Source of the DNA: Mageeibacillus sp. UBA6976
GTDB lineage: Bacteria; Bacillota; Clostridia; Saccharofermentanales; Saccharofermentanaceae
Assembly: GCA_002450155.1 (NCBI GenBank)
Contig: DJYO01000003.1
Location: forward strand, 1 to 63,232
Length of the DNA stretch: 63,232 bases
Direction of reading: 5' to 3'
Shown here: one piece after another, positions 36,682 to 45,986 of the stretch
How the letters are laid out: each line of letters begins with the position of its first letter
How positions within the stretch are numbered: position 1 is the first letter of the stretch
The notes under the pieces: model-generated
The model's input: the letters and a program-made list of their open reading frames with translations, nothing else
Databases searched by the model: none
Told to the model about the DNA's origin: nothing
Position numbers and translations under genes: made by a program

Positions 36682-37632
36682 ATGGAAGATTGTTTGGTTT
36701 ACTTTTTTACAGGGTTTCTCGGGAGCGGTAAGACATCTTGTATCTGCTCCTGGCTCGACGGAGAGAATTTCGGTGGCCGCAGATCGGTAGTTATCAATAC
36801 CGAGGAAGGCGAGGAAGAATACCTCAAGGAGCACTACCCTGCTTCTGACCCCGCGGTCTACAACTGCGAGACTACGGACATCACCAAGGAATTCATGTTC
36901 GACATAGAGGAGAAACATCATCCGGAGCTGATCTTTATCGAATGGAACGGCTCCGTATCCCCTGCTGAGTTCTTCGACAAGGTGGATGTTCCCCAAAGAT
37001 GGGCCCTTGCAGCCTCGATAGTAGTTGTAGACTGCTCAACCTACGGTGATTACTACAGGAATATGCAGACTTTCTTTGCAGACTACTACAGAAACTGCGA
37101 TACGGTCATATTCAACAGGGTCGATCCCCAGAATGACAACCTTCCCAAGCTTAGAGCATCAGTAAAGGCAGTTAACCCTTCTGTCTCCATCAACTTTGTA
37201 AGCAAGGACAACACTATAGTCCGTATCGAGGACCACCTGCCCTACGACCTGTCCCAGAATCCCTGCAACATCGCAGCTGAGGACTTTGGCCTTTTCTATA
37301 CGGATGCCTTCGACAATGTTCAGAGGTACAACGGCAAGAGAGTGTCCCTGATAGGCCAGGCAGTAGTTCCCAGGGAGATGCAGGGCAAAGCCTTCGGTCT
37401 TCAGCGTCAGGCTTACACATGCTGTGCAGCCGATGTAGGACTTATGGGCATAATCTGCATGTACAAATACGGCAGCAATTTCCCTGCAGGGCAGTGGCTC
37501 AAGGTTACGGGAACCGTGGGATATTTCGAGGACAGAGATGAGAACGGAGACAGATTCCTGGTCCCCTGCATCAATGTGGATGACTATGCCATTACCTCCG
37601 AACCTGAGAATGCTATAATCTATTTTAATTAG
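36682..37632 (+). CDS. G3E-family GTPase fused to a DUF1980-like domain
   Basis: A 316-residue protein. Residues 1-190 are a COG0523/CobW-type P-loop GTPase: Walker A GFLGSGKT at 11-18, IEWNG at 86-90 where relatives have EPSG, and a base-recognition FNRVD at 144-148. The CxCC metal motif usual in this family is absent (NCETTD at 61-66). Residues 213-316 resemble the C-terminal part of DUF1980/YcgQ-like proteins (TIGR03943): NGKRVSLIGQ, the TCCAAD motif at 246-251, GQWLKVTGTVGYF and a final AIIYFN. YcgQ works with a permease in metal-responsive operons. A metal-handling role is likely; the fusion itself is unusual. Confidence 0.78.
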   Translation: MEDCLVYFFTGFLGSGKTSCICSWLDGENFGGRRSVVINTEEGEEEYLKEHYPASDPAVYNCETTDITKEFMFDIEEKHHPELIFIEWNGSVSPAEFFDKVDVPQRWALAASIVVVDCSTYGDYYRNMQTFFADYYRNCDTVIFNRVDPQNDNLPKLRASVKAVNPSVSINFVSKDNTIVRIEDHLPYDLSQNPCNIAAEDFGLFYTDAFDNVQRYNGKRVSLIGQAVVPREMQGKAFGLQRQAYTCCAADVGLMGIICMYKYGSNFPAGQWLKVTGTVGYFEDRDENGDRFLVPCINVDDYAITSEPENAIIYFN

Positions 37633-37667
37633 GTAGTATATAAATTAAGAAAGAAGGATATATAAAG

Positions 37668-38735
37668 ATGACAAAAGTAGACATTTTCTCCGGTTTCCTT
37701 GGAGCCGGCAAGACAACACTGATCAAGAAGCTTATTGCTGACGGTTATAATGGAGCAAAGCTCGTCCTCATCGAGAACGAATTCGGTCAGATCGGTATCG
37801 ACGGCGGATTCCTTAAGGAGTCAGGCATCGAGATCACCGAGATGAACTCCGGCTGCATCTGCTGCAGCCTCGTGGGAGACTTCGGCACCGCCCTTCAGGA
37901 AGTTATCGATAAGTACAGCCCGGACAGGATCCTCATCGAGCCCTCCGGCGTCGGCAAGCTCTCAGACGTAGTTGCTGCCGTTAAGCGTGTTGAAGGCACG
38001 GAGATCTGTGGAACAGTTACGGTCATCGATGCTTCAAAGTGCAAGATGTACCTTAAGAACTTCAAGGAATTCTACGAAAACCAGATCAAGTATGCCGGCA
38101 CCATCATCTTAAGCCGTACAGACGGTATCGATCCTGCCAAGTTAGAGCTCGCTATCTCCCTCATCAAGGAGATCAACGACCATTCGCAGATCATCACAAC
38201 ACCCTGGGATCAGCTGGCAGGCACCCAGATCCTCAAGGCTATCGAGGAGCCTATTACGGCTGCAGATATGGCACAGGCCCTTCTTGAAGCTGAGCAAAAT
38301 GAGCATGAACATGCACACCACCATCACCATCATGACGATGATGAGCATGAGCACGAGCATCACCATCATCACGACCATGACGACGATGATGAGGATGAAC
38401 ATGAGCATCACCACCATGATCACGATGAGGAAGAGCACGAGCACCACCATCACCACCATGCTGATGAGATCTTCGATTCCGTCGGCTTCGAGACAACCAA
38501 AGCATATACAAAGGAAGCTATAGAGCAGGCTCTTGCAGATCTTGATTCCGGCAAGTACGGTCAGATCCTCCGTGCCAAGGGCATCGTAGCAGGCGAAGGC
38601 ACTGACTGGATCCATTTCGACTATGTTCCCGAAGAATCTGACGTAAGATTCGGTCCTGCAGATGTAACAGGCAAGCTCTGCGTTATCGGAGCTGAGGTAA
38701 ATAAGGACGCGATCAAGACATTATTCGGTTTATGA
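37668..38735 (+). CDS. COG0523 zinc-type metallochaperone GTPase with a large His-rich loop
   Basis: A 355-residue G3E GTPase: Walker A SGFLGAGKTT at 8-17, the family metal motif CICC at 63-66, and IEPSG at 90-94. Residues 213-264 hold 29 histidines mixed with Asp/Glu, then a CobW C-terminal domain. Such proteins deliver or store zinc or another transition metal. It follows the fusion GTPase by 35 bases and precedes trkA by 30 bases on the same strand, so the two GTPases probably act together. Confidence 0.9.
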   Translation: MTKVDIFSGFLGAGKTTLIKKLIADGYNGAKLVLIENEFGQIGIDGGFLKESGIEITEMNSGCICCSLVGDFGTALQEVIDKYSPDRILIEPSGVGKLSDVVAAVKRVEGTEICGTVTVIDASKCKMYLKNFKEFYENQIKYAGTIILSRTDGIDPAKLELAISLIKEINDHSQIITTPWDQLAGTQILKAIEEPITAADMAQALLEAEQNEHEHAHHHHHHDDDEHEHEHHHHHDHDDDDEDEHEHHHHDHDEEEHEHHHHHHADEIFDSVGFETTKAYTKEAIEQALADLDSGKYGQILRAKGIVAGEGTDWIHFDYVPEESDVRFGPADVTGKLCVIGAEVNKDAIKTLFGL

Positions 38736-38765
38736 TCTAAAGTAGATCTCGGGGGATAACAGCAG

Positions 38766-40139
38766 ATGAAAAAAGTCGGACTGAAGATAATAATCGTTGG
38801 AGCCGGCAAGGTGGGCCGTACGCTTGCAGTAAGACTCACTGACGAAGGCCACGATATCATTATGATCGACAAAGCAGAGGAGAGACTTGAGGACCTGCAG
38901 AAGAATACCGACTGCATGACCCTTCAAGGCTCCGGCTCAAGCCACGATACGCTTGAAGAGGCAGGTCTTGCAGAGGCTGATCTTTTTATCGCGGTAACGG
39001 ACTCAGACGAGCTCAACCTGCTCTGCTGCACCATCGCCAAGCAGTTTAACCCGGGACTTTCTACCATAGCAAGAGTAAGAGATCCTGACTACGGCAACGA
39101 GATACCATACTTAAGGAACAAGCTCGGTATCGATATGATCATCAACCCCGAGTTCGAGGCAGCCGTAGAGGCGGCCCGACTCCTCCTGCTCCCTGCTGCC
39201 ATTTCCATCAATACATTCGCCCACGGAAGCGCAGAGCTCATTAAGATCAAGCTGCCCGAAGACAATATGTTAGACGGCAAGGATATCGCATATCTCGGTA
39301 AACATATAACCAATAATCTGGTAATCGTAGGTGTTGAGCGGGGAGACGAAGTAACCATCCCTAACGGAAGCTTCGTCCTTAAGGGCGGAGATGTCATCTC
39401 CTTCGTATCATCCCGTAAGGTATGCCTTCAGTTCCTCAAGGCCATAGGCTTTAATACAAGGGCTGTACACGATACTATGATAATCGGCGGAGGCAAGTCC
39501 GCATTCTATCTTGCAGACCAGCTTATAAGATCCGGCATTGATGTCAGGATAATAGAGAAGAGTGAAGACAGATGTGAATACCTGAGCACCGTCCTCCCTA
39601 AGGCCAATATCCTTAACGGCGACGGTATCGATGTCGACTTCCTCGAAGAGGCGGGCATCGCAGATGTGGAATCTCTCGTTGCCCTTACCGGTATCGACGA
39701 AGAGAACATAATGCTTACCCTTCACGCCAAGCGCGTATCCAATGCCAAGGTGGTAACCAAGATCAACAGGATAGCTTTTACCCAGGTAATAAGCAGCCTG
39801 AATCTCGGATCTGTTATCTATCCCAAATACATTACAGCCGAGACCATAATATCCTACGTAAGGGCCAAGCAGGCATCCATAGGATCCAACGTCGAAGTAA
39901 TGTATCAGCTCTTAGACGGTAATGCCGAGGCAATAGAATTCAAGGTCAAGGAGGAGTCTTCCGTAACGGGCATTCCCCTCAAGGACCTGAATATCAAGAG
40001 CGATGTTATCATCTCCTTTATCAGCCACAACGGCAAGCTCATTATCCCTACCGGTAATGACGTAATAAGCGAAGGCGACAACGTTATGATAGTTACAACT
40101 CAGAAAGGATTCACTGAACTTCAGGATATAATGCGATGA
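38766..40139 (+). CDS. trkA: Trk potassium uptake regulator TrkA
   Basis: A 457-residue cytoplasmic protein with two RCK modules: the first NAD-binding loop is VGAGKVGRTLAVRL (about 11-24), the second begins near IIGGGKSAFYLADQL (about 240); each is followed by a TrkA_C domain. It gates the TrkH channel in response to nucleotides. The stop overlaps the trkH start by four bases. The second NAD loop reads GGGKSA rather than GxGxxG, so it may bind nucleotide less well. Confidence 0.95.
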   Translation: MKKVGLKIIIVGAGKVGRTLAVRLTDEGHDIIMIDKAEERLEDLQKNTDCMTLQGSGSSHDTLEEAGLAEADLFIAVTDSDELNLLCCTIAKQFNPGLSTIARVRDPDYGNEIPYLRNKLGIDMIINPEFEAAVEAARLLLLPAAISINTFAHGSAELIKIKLPEDNMLDGKDIAYLGKHITNNLVIVGVERGDEVTIPNGSFVLKGGDVISFVSSRKVCLQFLKAIGFNTRAVHDTMIIGGGKSAFYLADQLIRSGIDVRIIEKSEDRCEYLSTVLPKANILNGDGIDVDFLEEAGIADVESLVALTGIDEENIMLTLHAKRVSNAKVVTKINRIAFTQVISSLNLGSVIYPKYITAETIISYVRAKQASIGSNVEVMYQLLDGNAEAIEFKVKEESSVTGIPLKDLNIKSDVIISFISHNGKLIIPTGNDVISEGDNVMIVTTQKGFTELQDIMR

Positions 40140-41608
40140 ATCTAAAGATGTATGTATTCGTAACCGGCAAGGTTATGATAATCCTCGGAGCTTTGATGCT
40201 GATCCCTGTCATAACGGGCCTTATCTATCAGGAATACGATAATGTGCTCGTCTACATAATAACAGCAGCATTCTCCCTGATCGCAGGTTTCCTGATATCC
40301 CTTAAGAAGCCTTCTTATACCAAGATCTTTCTTAAAGACAGCCTTGTGATCACGGCTCTGTCCTGGATAGTAATGTCTCTTATAGGATGTATCCCCTTCA
40401 TCATGACAGGAGAGATCCCCAGCTTTACCAATGCGATGTTTGAGACAGTATCCGGCTTTACTACCACCGGTGCTTCTATCCTGTCCAATGTGGAAGGTCT
40501 CAGCCATATATCTCTTCTGTGGAGATCCCTTACCCATTGGATCGGCGGTATGGGTGTTCTGGTATTCCTTCTTGCCGTAGTTCCTATGGCAGGCGGCACC
40601 AACATGAACCTCATGAGAGCTGAGAGCCCCGGACCGTCAGTCGGCAAACTGGTCCCCAAGGTCCGATCCACCGCCAAGGCACTGTATCTTATATACCTGG
40701 CATTAACCATATTAGAGATAGTCGTCCTCATCCTTTGCAGGATGCCGGTATTTGACAGTCTCTGCACAGCCTTCGGAACCGCAGGTACAGGCGGCTTCGG
40801 CATTAAGAATGACAGCTTCGCCTCTTACTCTCCCCTTATACAATGGGTCGTAACGGTATTCATGATCCTCTTTGGTGTAAACTTCAACTTCTACTATCTG
40901 GTTATAACCAGGCAGATAGTAAAGAGCCTCAAGATGGAGGAGGTCAGAGCTTATTTCCTCATAGTCATAGGCTCAGCCATAGTTATCGCCATAAACATCT
41001 ACCATATATACGGCAATGTAAAGGATGCATTGAGACATTCCTTCTTCCAGGTGGCTACGGTAATAACCACCACAGGATTTGCCACAACGGATTTTGACCA
41101 GTGGCCCACTCTGTCCAAATGCATAATGGTAATGCTCATGTTTGTCGGAGCCTGCGCAGGTTCTACCGGCGGCGGCATCAAGGTAGCCAGACTGCTTATG
41201 AGGATCAAGACATTTACAAGAGAGATAGACAGCTGCATCCACCCCAATAACATCAAGACGATACAGATCGACGGCAAGCCTGTAGACAACGACACGATCA
41301 GATCCGTAAATGCGTTCTGCATGACATTTGTGGCGGTATTCTCACTGTCGCTCCTGATAATATCCATCGAAGGACATGACCTCATCACGAGCTTTACGGC
41401 CATTGCGGCAACCATAAATAATATCGGGCCGGGTCTTGCCCTGGTAGGCCCTACTGCAAACTACGGATTCTTCAGCATCTTATCCAAATGGGTACTTATC
41501 TTTGACATGCTGGCAGGAAGACTGGAGCTGTTCCCTCTGATAATCTTCTTATTCCCGGGCACATACAAGTCATCCCTGCGTTCCAAGATCTCAAAGCTGG
41601 TCAGGTAA
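40136..41608 (+). CDS. trkH: Trk potassium channel subunit TrkH
   Basis: A 490-residue membrane protein with about ten helices and four selectivity-filter repeats, for example TVSGFTTTGAS, FGTAGTGGFGI and TTTGFATTDFD. It forms the K+ path gated by TrkA. Its 3' end overlaps the convergent helicase gene by 18 bases, and no terminator is visible between them. Confidence 0.95.
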   Translation: MNLKMYVFVTGKVMIILGALMLIPVITGLIYQEYDNVLVYIITAAFSLIAGFLISLKKPSYTKIFLKDSLVITALSWIVMSLIGCIPFIMTGEIPSFTNAMFETVSGFTTTGASILSNVEGLSHISLLWRSLTHWIGGMGVLVFLLAVVPMAGGTNMNLMRAESPGPSVGKLVPKVRSTAKALYLIYLALTILEIVVLILCRMPVFDSLCTAFGTAGTGGFGIKNDSFASYSPLIQWVVTVFMILFGVNFNFYYLVITRQIVKSLKMEEVRAYFLIVIGSAIVIAINIYHIYGNVKDALRHSFFQVATVITTTGFATTDFDQWPTLSKCIMVMLMFVGACAGSTGGGIKVARLLMRIKTFTREIDSCIHPNNIKTIQIDGKPVDNDTIRSVNAFCMTFVAVFSLSLLIISIEGHDLITSFTAIAATINNIGPGLALVGPTANYGFFSILSKWVLIFDMLAGRLELFPLIIFLFPGTYKSSLRSKISKLVR

Positions 41609-42721
41609 TTCGTAAGGCTTGGGATCCACTTTGGTGTACCTTACGATCTCATCCATCCTCTCCCTCTCGATATAAGACACAAGGGAAAAGGCCTTGCCCT
41701 TTTTGCCGGCTCTTGCGGTCCTTCCGATCCTGTGCAGATAGAGCTCATTCTCCTTGGGAATGTCGTAGTTAAAGACCGCCTCTATATCGTCAACATCGAT
41801 ACCTCTGGCCACCACATCAGTTGCCACAAGGCAATCGAACTTGTCTTTCCTGTATGCATCCATAACCCTGTTTCTGGCACCCTGGGATATATCGCCGTGC
41901 AATACCTCTGTTGTTAGTCCGGAAGATGCAAGCCTTGCACAGACCTTGGATGCCTCGGTCTTGGTATTACAGAATACTATGGACTTCCTTATATCCTCTC
42001 TTGCGAGTATCAGCACTATGTTCCTGATCTTATCCTTGGCAGGACATGACAGGATATACTGGTCGATATCAGGATGATCTTCCGCCTTAGGCATAACATC
42101 TATCTGGGCTGCGCCCTCCATAAACTGCCATGTTATATCCTGGACTTCTCTCGGCATAGTAGCAGAGAATAAAGCGATCTGCTTATCCTTGGGAGTAAGT
42201 GCCATTATCGCCCTTATATCCTTGATAAATCCCATCTTGAGCATCTCATCTGCTTCATCAAGCACGAGGGTATATATCTCTGATATATCGATATTTCCTC
42301 TCCTGCACATATCCAAAAGCCTGCCGGGAGTTGCCACAACGACCTGAGGATGCTTCTTGAGTCTTTCTGTCTGAATATGCATACCCTGCCCGCCGATAAG
42401 AGCTACGCTTCTGAATCCCTGAATGAACTTGGCAAGGAGCTTTAATTCTGAATTGATCTGCAGTGCCAGTTCCCTGGTAGGACACAATATGAGAGCCTGA
42501 ACAAATGTAACATCCATATTGAGATATTCAAGGATCGGGATACCGAAGGCAAAAGTCTTGCCGGTTCCTGTAGGGGCTTTAGCTATAATGCTCATATTGT
42601 CCATCAGAAGCGGTATCGCCTCACGCTGAACAGTGGTAGGCTTTTTGCACCCCATCTTCTTGAGGGCGTCTATAACCTCGGGGGACAGATCCATATCCTT
42701 AAATGTATTAATCTCACTCAT
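41591..42721 (-). CDS. DEAD-box RNA helicase, core only
   Basis: A 376-residue helicase with all core motifs: Q motif (ALKKMGCKKPTTVQREAIP), APTGTGKT, PTRELA, TPGRLLDM, DEADEM, FSATMP, and late ARGIDVDD and HRIGRTARAGKKG. It lacks the C-terminal RNA-binding extensions found in DeaD/CshA, so it is a minimal form. It probably unwinds mRNA or rRNA structures. Converges with trkH. Confidence 0.93.
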   Translation of the reverse strand: MSEINTFKDMDLSPEVIDALKKMGCKKPTTVQREAIPLLMDNMSIIAKAPTGTGKTFAFGIPILEYLNMDVTFVQALILCPTRELALQINSELKLLAKFIQGFRSVALIGGQGMHIQTERLKKHPQVVVATPGRLLDMCRRGNIDISEIYTLVLDEADEMLKMGFIKDIRAIMALTPKDKQIALFSATMPREVQDITWQFMEGAAQIDVMPKAEDHPDIDQYILSCPAKDKIRNIVLILAREDIRKSIVFCNTKTEASKVCARLASSGLTTEVLHGDISQGARNRVMDAYRKDKFDCLVATDVVARGIDVDDIEAVFNYDIPKENELYLHRIGRTARAGKKGKAFSLVSYIERERMDEIVRYTKVDPKPYELPDQL

Positions 42722-42807
42722 AATCGATCCTTCAAAAATTCTTTTTGTCTCCGCAAGACTATAACACGATTGTTATAATATGTAAAAAGCAGAAAAGAGG
42801 ATCTCAT

Positions 42808-44637
42808 ATGGCCAGAAGAGTTTTTCTTGTAGTATTAGACAGCTTTGGAACAGGTATAGCGCCGGATGCAGCAGCCTTTGGCGACGAAGGCAGCAACACC
42901 CTTGCAGCCGTATTGTCGGATTCCATAAAACCCTTCCCCAACTTGAGCAAAATGGGGCTTTTCGATATAGACGGACTCTACGACAAAAGGATCCGGGATT
43001 ACCTTGCAAACGCAGGTGACATGCCTTATCCCATTGGATCCTACGGCATAGTAAGAGAGGTATCCAAGGGCAAGGATTCCACCATTGGTCACTGGGAGAT
43101 GGCAGGCATTTTGTCAGCTGAAGCTCAGCCCACATACCCTGACGGATTCCCCGATTACATACTGGAACAGATCAGGCAGGTATCCGGGAGAGGCATTCTC
43201 TGCAACAAGCCCTACAGCGGCACAGAAGTCATCAAGGACTACGGCGAAGAACACATGAAGACCGGTGATCTTATCGTATATACATCTGCAGACAGCGTGC
43301 TTCAGATAGCAGCGCACGAGGAGATCGTACCACTGGATGAGCTCTACGATATATGCACAAAGGTAAGACATTTCATGACCGGCAAAGATAACGTGGGCAG
43401 AGTTATCGCAAGGCCTTTCATAGGAACCCCGGGAAGTTTTACCAGGACATCAAACCGTCACGATTTTTCCTGCAAAGCCCCCTCTTCATCCCTTATGGAC
43501 ATCCTCTCAGGCTACGGACTCGATACTATATCCATAGGCAAGATAAACGACCTGTTTGCCGGCAGCGGAATATCCGAATCCAATCCTACCCAGGGCAATA
43601 CCGACGGCATCGGCAAGCTCCTTAAGATGCAGGATAGAGACTTCAGCGGGCTTTGCTTTACAAACCTTGTAGACTTTGACATGAAGTACGGTCACCGCAA
43701 CGATATCCACGGATACGCTGAGGCAATGCACGAATTCGACGATGCGCTCGGCACCTTCCTATCCCGCATGAAGAAAGACGACCTGCTCATAATAACAGCA
43801 GACCACGGCTGCGATCCGTCAACGGAATCAACAGACCATTCAAGAGAGACTATACCGCTGCTCATCTATGGTGAAGGATACAGAGTGCCCCACAATATGG
43901 GCGAGCTCATTGGCTTTGGCAACATAACCAATATAGTATTTAAGGCCCTGATGAACAGAGACCTCCCAAGAGTCTTCCCTGACATAGATAACTCCCCTGT
44001 TCCGGAGAAGCTCACATCATATATTGATCTTACTAACCTCAAGCAGACTGCAAAGCTCAAAGACATAGAAGACCTGATCGGCAAGGCTGTATCTCTCGGC
44101 TGCGCCTCCGTCTGCATTCCCCCGTCTTATGTAAGAGACGGCGTGAAGATATCAAAGGGCAGGATCAAGATCTGTACTGTAATCGGCTTCCCTAACGGTT
44201 ATTCAACTACTGCAGTAAAGCTCTTCGAGACCAAGGATGCCATCGATAACGGCGCAAGTGAGATCGATATGGTAATAAACATAAACGACGTCAAGAACAA
44301 AGCCTACGACAAGGTAGAAGAAGAGATCTCCCTCATTGCGGAATGCACCCACGCCAAGGGTGCGATCCTCAAGGTCATAATAGAGACCTGCTTCCTCACG
44401 GATGAAGAGAAGATCAAACTCTGCAAAGCAGTAAGCACTGCAGGCGCAGACTTCATCAAGACCAGCACGGGCTTCGGCACCAATGGCGCGACCATAGAAG
44501 ACGTTAAGCTAATGGCCCAGAACGTTGCCCCAGGTGTCAAGATCAAAGCCGCAGGCGGCATCAGGACCCCCGAAGCAGCCCGGGCCATGATCGATGCAGG
44601 CGCAATAAGGATAGGCAGCTCCTCCCCATTACAGTAA
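42808..44637 (+). CDS. Phosphopentomutase-deoxyribose-phosphate aldolase fusion (DeoB-DeoC)
   Basis: A 609-residue fusion of two consecutive nucleoside-catabolism enzymes. Residues 1-390 are DeoB: LVVLDSFGTG with metal ligand Asp11, GKDSTIGHWEMAG at 88-100 holding the phospho-acceptor region, VDFDMKYGHRND, and TADHGCDPSTESTDHSRE at 331-347. Residues 402-609 are DeoC: SYIDLTNLK, Asp487 in EIDMV, Schiff-base Lys551 in FIKTSTGFGT, and Lys580 in KAAGGIR. Deoxyribose-1-phosphate would become deoxyribose-5-phosphate and then glyceraldehyde-3-phosphate plus acetaldehyde in one protein. I use the ATG at 42808 (AGAGG upstream); a frame from 42745 adds an unlikely tail. Confidence 0.93.
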   Translation: MARRVFLVVLDSFGTGIAPDAAAFGDEGSNTLAAVLSDSIKPFPNLSKMGLFDIDGLYDKRIRDYLANAGDMPYPIGSYGIVREVSKGKDSTIGHWEMAGILSAEAQPTYPDGFPDYILEQIRQVSGRGILCNKPYSGTEVIKDYGEEHMKTGDLIVYTSADSVLQIAAHEEIVPLDELYDICTKVRHFMTGKDNVGRVIARPFIGTPGSFTRTSNRHDFSCKAPSSSLMDILSGYGLDTISIGKINDLFAGSGISESNPTQGNTDGIGKLLKMQDRDFSGLCFTNLVDFDMKYGHRNDIHGYAEAMHEFDDALGTFLSRMKKDDLLIITADHGCDPSTESTDHSRETIPLLIYGEGYRVPHNMGELIGFGNITNIVFKALMNRDLPRVFPDIDNSPVPEKLTSYIDLTNLKQTAKLKDIEDLIGKAVSLGCASVCIPPSYVRDGVKISKGRIKICTVIGFPNGYSTTAVKLFETKDAIDNGASEIDMVININDVKNKAYDKVEEEISLIAECTHAKGAILKVIIETCFLTDEEKIKLCKAVSTAGADFIKTSTGFGTNGATIEDVKLMAQNVAPGVKIKAAGGIRTPEAARAMIDAGAIRIGSSSPLQ

Positions 44638-44641
44638 AACA

Positions 44642-44666
44642 AAGATCCGGGCCCGGCCCGGATCTT
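44642..44666. terminator. Bidirectional terminator between deoBC and the lipoprotein gene
   Basis: AAGATCCGGGC pairs perfectly with GCCCGGATCTT around a three-base loop. On the minus strand it is followed by TGTTTT, on the plus strand only by CTCATA. It ends the lipoprotein transcript and probably also the deoBC one. Confidence 0.8.
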
Positions 44667-44697
44667 CTCATATACTAATATGATAATTACCCGTTTA

Positions 44698-45534
44698 TCA
44701 CGAGATACTACTTAATAATTCTTCATCGGGGAATGGCAGCCCATAGGACTCAATAACCTCTCTCATATGGTCAAACCCCAGATTTGTTCCGGTATAACCA
44801 TAGGTCAGGCAGTACTGATCACTGTACAATGAATATAATCCATCACATATGATTATGTCGCAATCCGAGGTCTTGCAGACGATGTAATCTTCTTCGTATA
44901 AATTCCCCAACGCTATATCAATCCTCTCTTCGTTGAAGTACTCACTGTCTGAAGTATAAATTGCAAGGAAATCATCATCACCAAAATAAAACAGATCTGT
45001 GTCATAAACATCAACGTCGTCTCCATAATCAGACTTGATATCAGTACAAAGCGTGCTATAGGTGGGAAGTTCCCTGTCATCTATTATGTTTATGCCGTCT
45101 TCAACTTTAACATTGATGCTTGTTGTCGTACCTTCCGTAAGGCCGTCACTGATATGCAGAGTTATCTCGCATTCACCGAATCCTACAGGTTCAAGCTTGC
45201 CTTTATCAGTTACTGTAGCTACCGACTCATCAGATGAGGACCATTCTTCTACTGCGATCTGTACGTCTGAAGGCGTGTAGTTATAAGTGAGCATAATATA
45301 TGCCTTGCGCAAGTTATCTACCGTGTAGTAATTATCTGCAACAAGTTTGAACACTATATCACCGTTGGTAATAACAGCCTGCTCCGGATAACAGGGTTCA
45401 GGTGTGGGAGTTGCAACTGCGCTTTCTGCCTGTGATACGAGCTGTTCAACATTCTTATCTGAATTGCAGCCTGCAAAAGCAAACGAAAGTGATAGAGCAA
45501 CAGACAACACGGCAATATTCCTTAAATGCTTCAT
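44698..45534 (-). CDS. Lipoprotein with a Big_2-like domain, function unknown
   Basis: A 278-residue exported protein. The signal peptide ends FAFAGC (lipobox Cys22), followed by a short PTPEPCYP linker. Residues about 55-145 look like a bacterial Ig-like (Big_2) domain, with the typical EWSSSDESVATVTDKGKLEP core. The rest, rich in Asp, Tyr and Cys, matches nothing I recognise; several cysteines (CTD, CKTSDCDIIIC) might pair outside the cell. Confidence 0.72.
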   Translation of the reverse strand: MKHLRNIAVLSVALSLSFAFAGCNSDKNVEQLVSQAESAVATPTPEPCYPEQAVITNGDIVFKLVADNYYTVDNLRKAYIMLTYNYTPSDVQIAVEEWSSSDESVATVTDKGKLEPVGFGECEITLHISDGLTEGTTTSINVKVEDGINIIDDRELPTYSTLCTDIKSDYGDDVDVYDTDLFYFGDDDFLAIYTSDSEYFNEERIDIALGNLYEEDYIVCKTSDCDIIICDGLYSLYSDQYCLTYGYTGTNLGFDHMREVIESYGLPFPDEELLSSIS

Positions 45535-45597
45535 ATCTATACCTCTCCTTTATGCTTGGATATATAAGCATTATGGAATAAAGGGGCTTGCCGTTTG

Positions 45598-45614
45598 GTG
45601 TCCCTATAGGACAC
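45598..45614. promoter_or_regulatory. Inverted repeat GTGTCC-N5-GGACAC upstream of the lipoprotein gene
   Basis: A perfect 6-bp inverted repeat with a five-base spacer, 64 bases upstream of the lipoprotein start. It has the shape of an operator. Direct copies of GTTCGTTTTT follow at 45642-45651 and 45653-45662. The regulator is unknown. Confidence 0.4.
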
Positions 45615-45691
45615 ACGCATTGTCTTGTTCCGATAAATTTTGTTCGTTTTTCGTTCGTTTTTGCAGTTTAGTCCTATTATTCACCCATATC

Positions 45692-45703
45692 TTGTGATAT
45701 ACT
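45692..45703 (+). promoter_or_regulatory. Extended -10 promoter of the small membrane protein gene
   Basis: TTGTGATATACT holds a TGN-TATACT extended -10 (hexamer 45698-45703) about 45 bases before the ATG at 45750; no good -35 is seen. A nearly identical stretch occurs near 61580. Confidence 0.5.
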
Positions 45704-45749
45704 ACCAGCATAAAAGAACATTTGAGCGGTAGGTCCGCAGGAGGTAGCT

Positions 45750-45986
45750 ATGTCACCATTCGATATGATGTTATTTTTCTTCATGATACTTATTGCCATT
45801 AAGTGCGTAATAGAGACCGTTGAATACTGGAAGCAAATTGATGAAGAGGCTGCTTACCAGCCCAGACACGGCGAGCGCAGAGCAGTAGACATCAACACAT
45901 GCGTCAGAGCTACGATGCCTAAGGCTAAGACAACCGTTCACCCCAACACCAAGCGTACAACTCCCACAACAAAGCGCGCAGCATAA
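45750..45986 (+). CDS. Small membrane protein of unknown function
   Basis: A 78-residue protein with a clear AGGAGG 7-8 bases before the ATG. Residues 4-24 form one hydrophobic helix (FDMMLFFFMILIAIKCVIE), followed by a cytoplasmic-type, basic tail rich in Lys, Thr and Arg ending TKRTTPTTKRAA. I recognise no family. The strong translation signal and its own promoter-like element argue it is real. Confidence 0.65.
   Translation: MSPFDMMLFFFMILIAIKCVIETVEYWKQIDEEAAYQPRHGERRAVDINTCVRATMPKAKTTVHPNTKRTTPTTKRAA

Noticed and set aside
42745..42807. Longer start for the DeoB-DeoC protein
   Set aside because: The added residues match nothing and there is no ribosome site; the ATG at 42808 has AGAGG and starts at the DeoB core.
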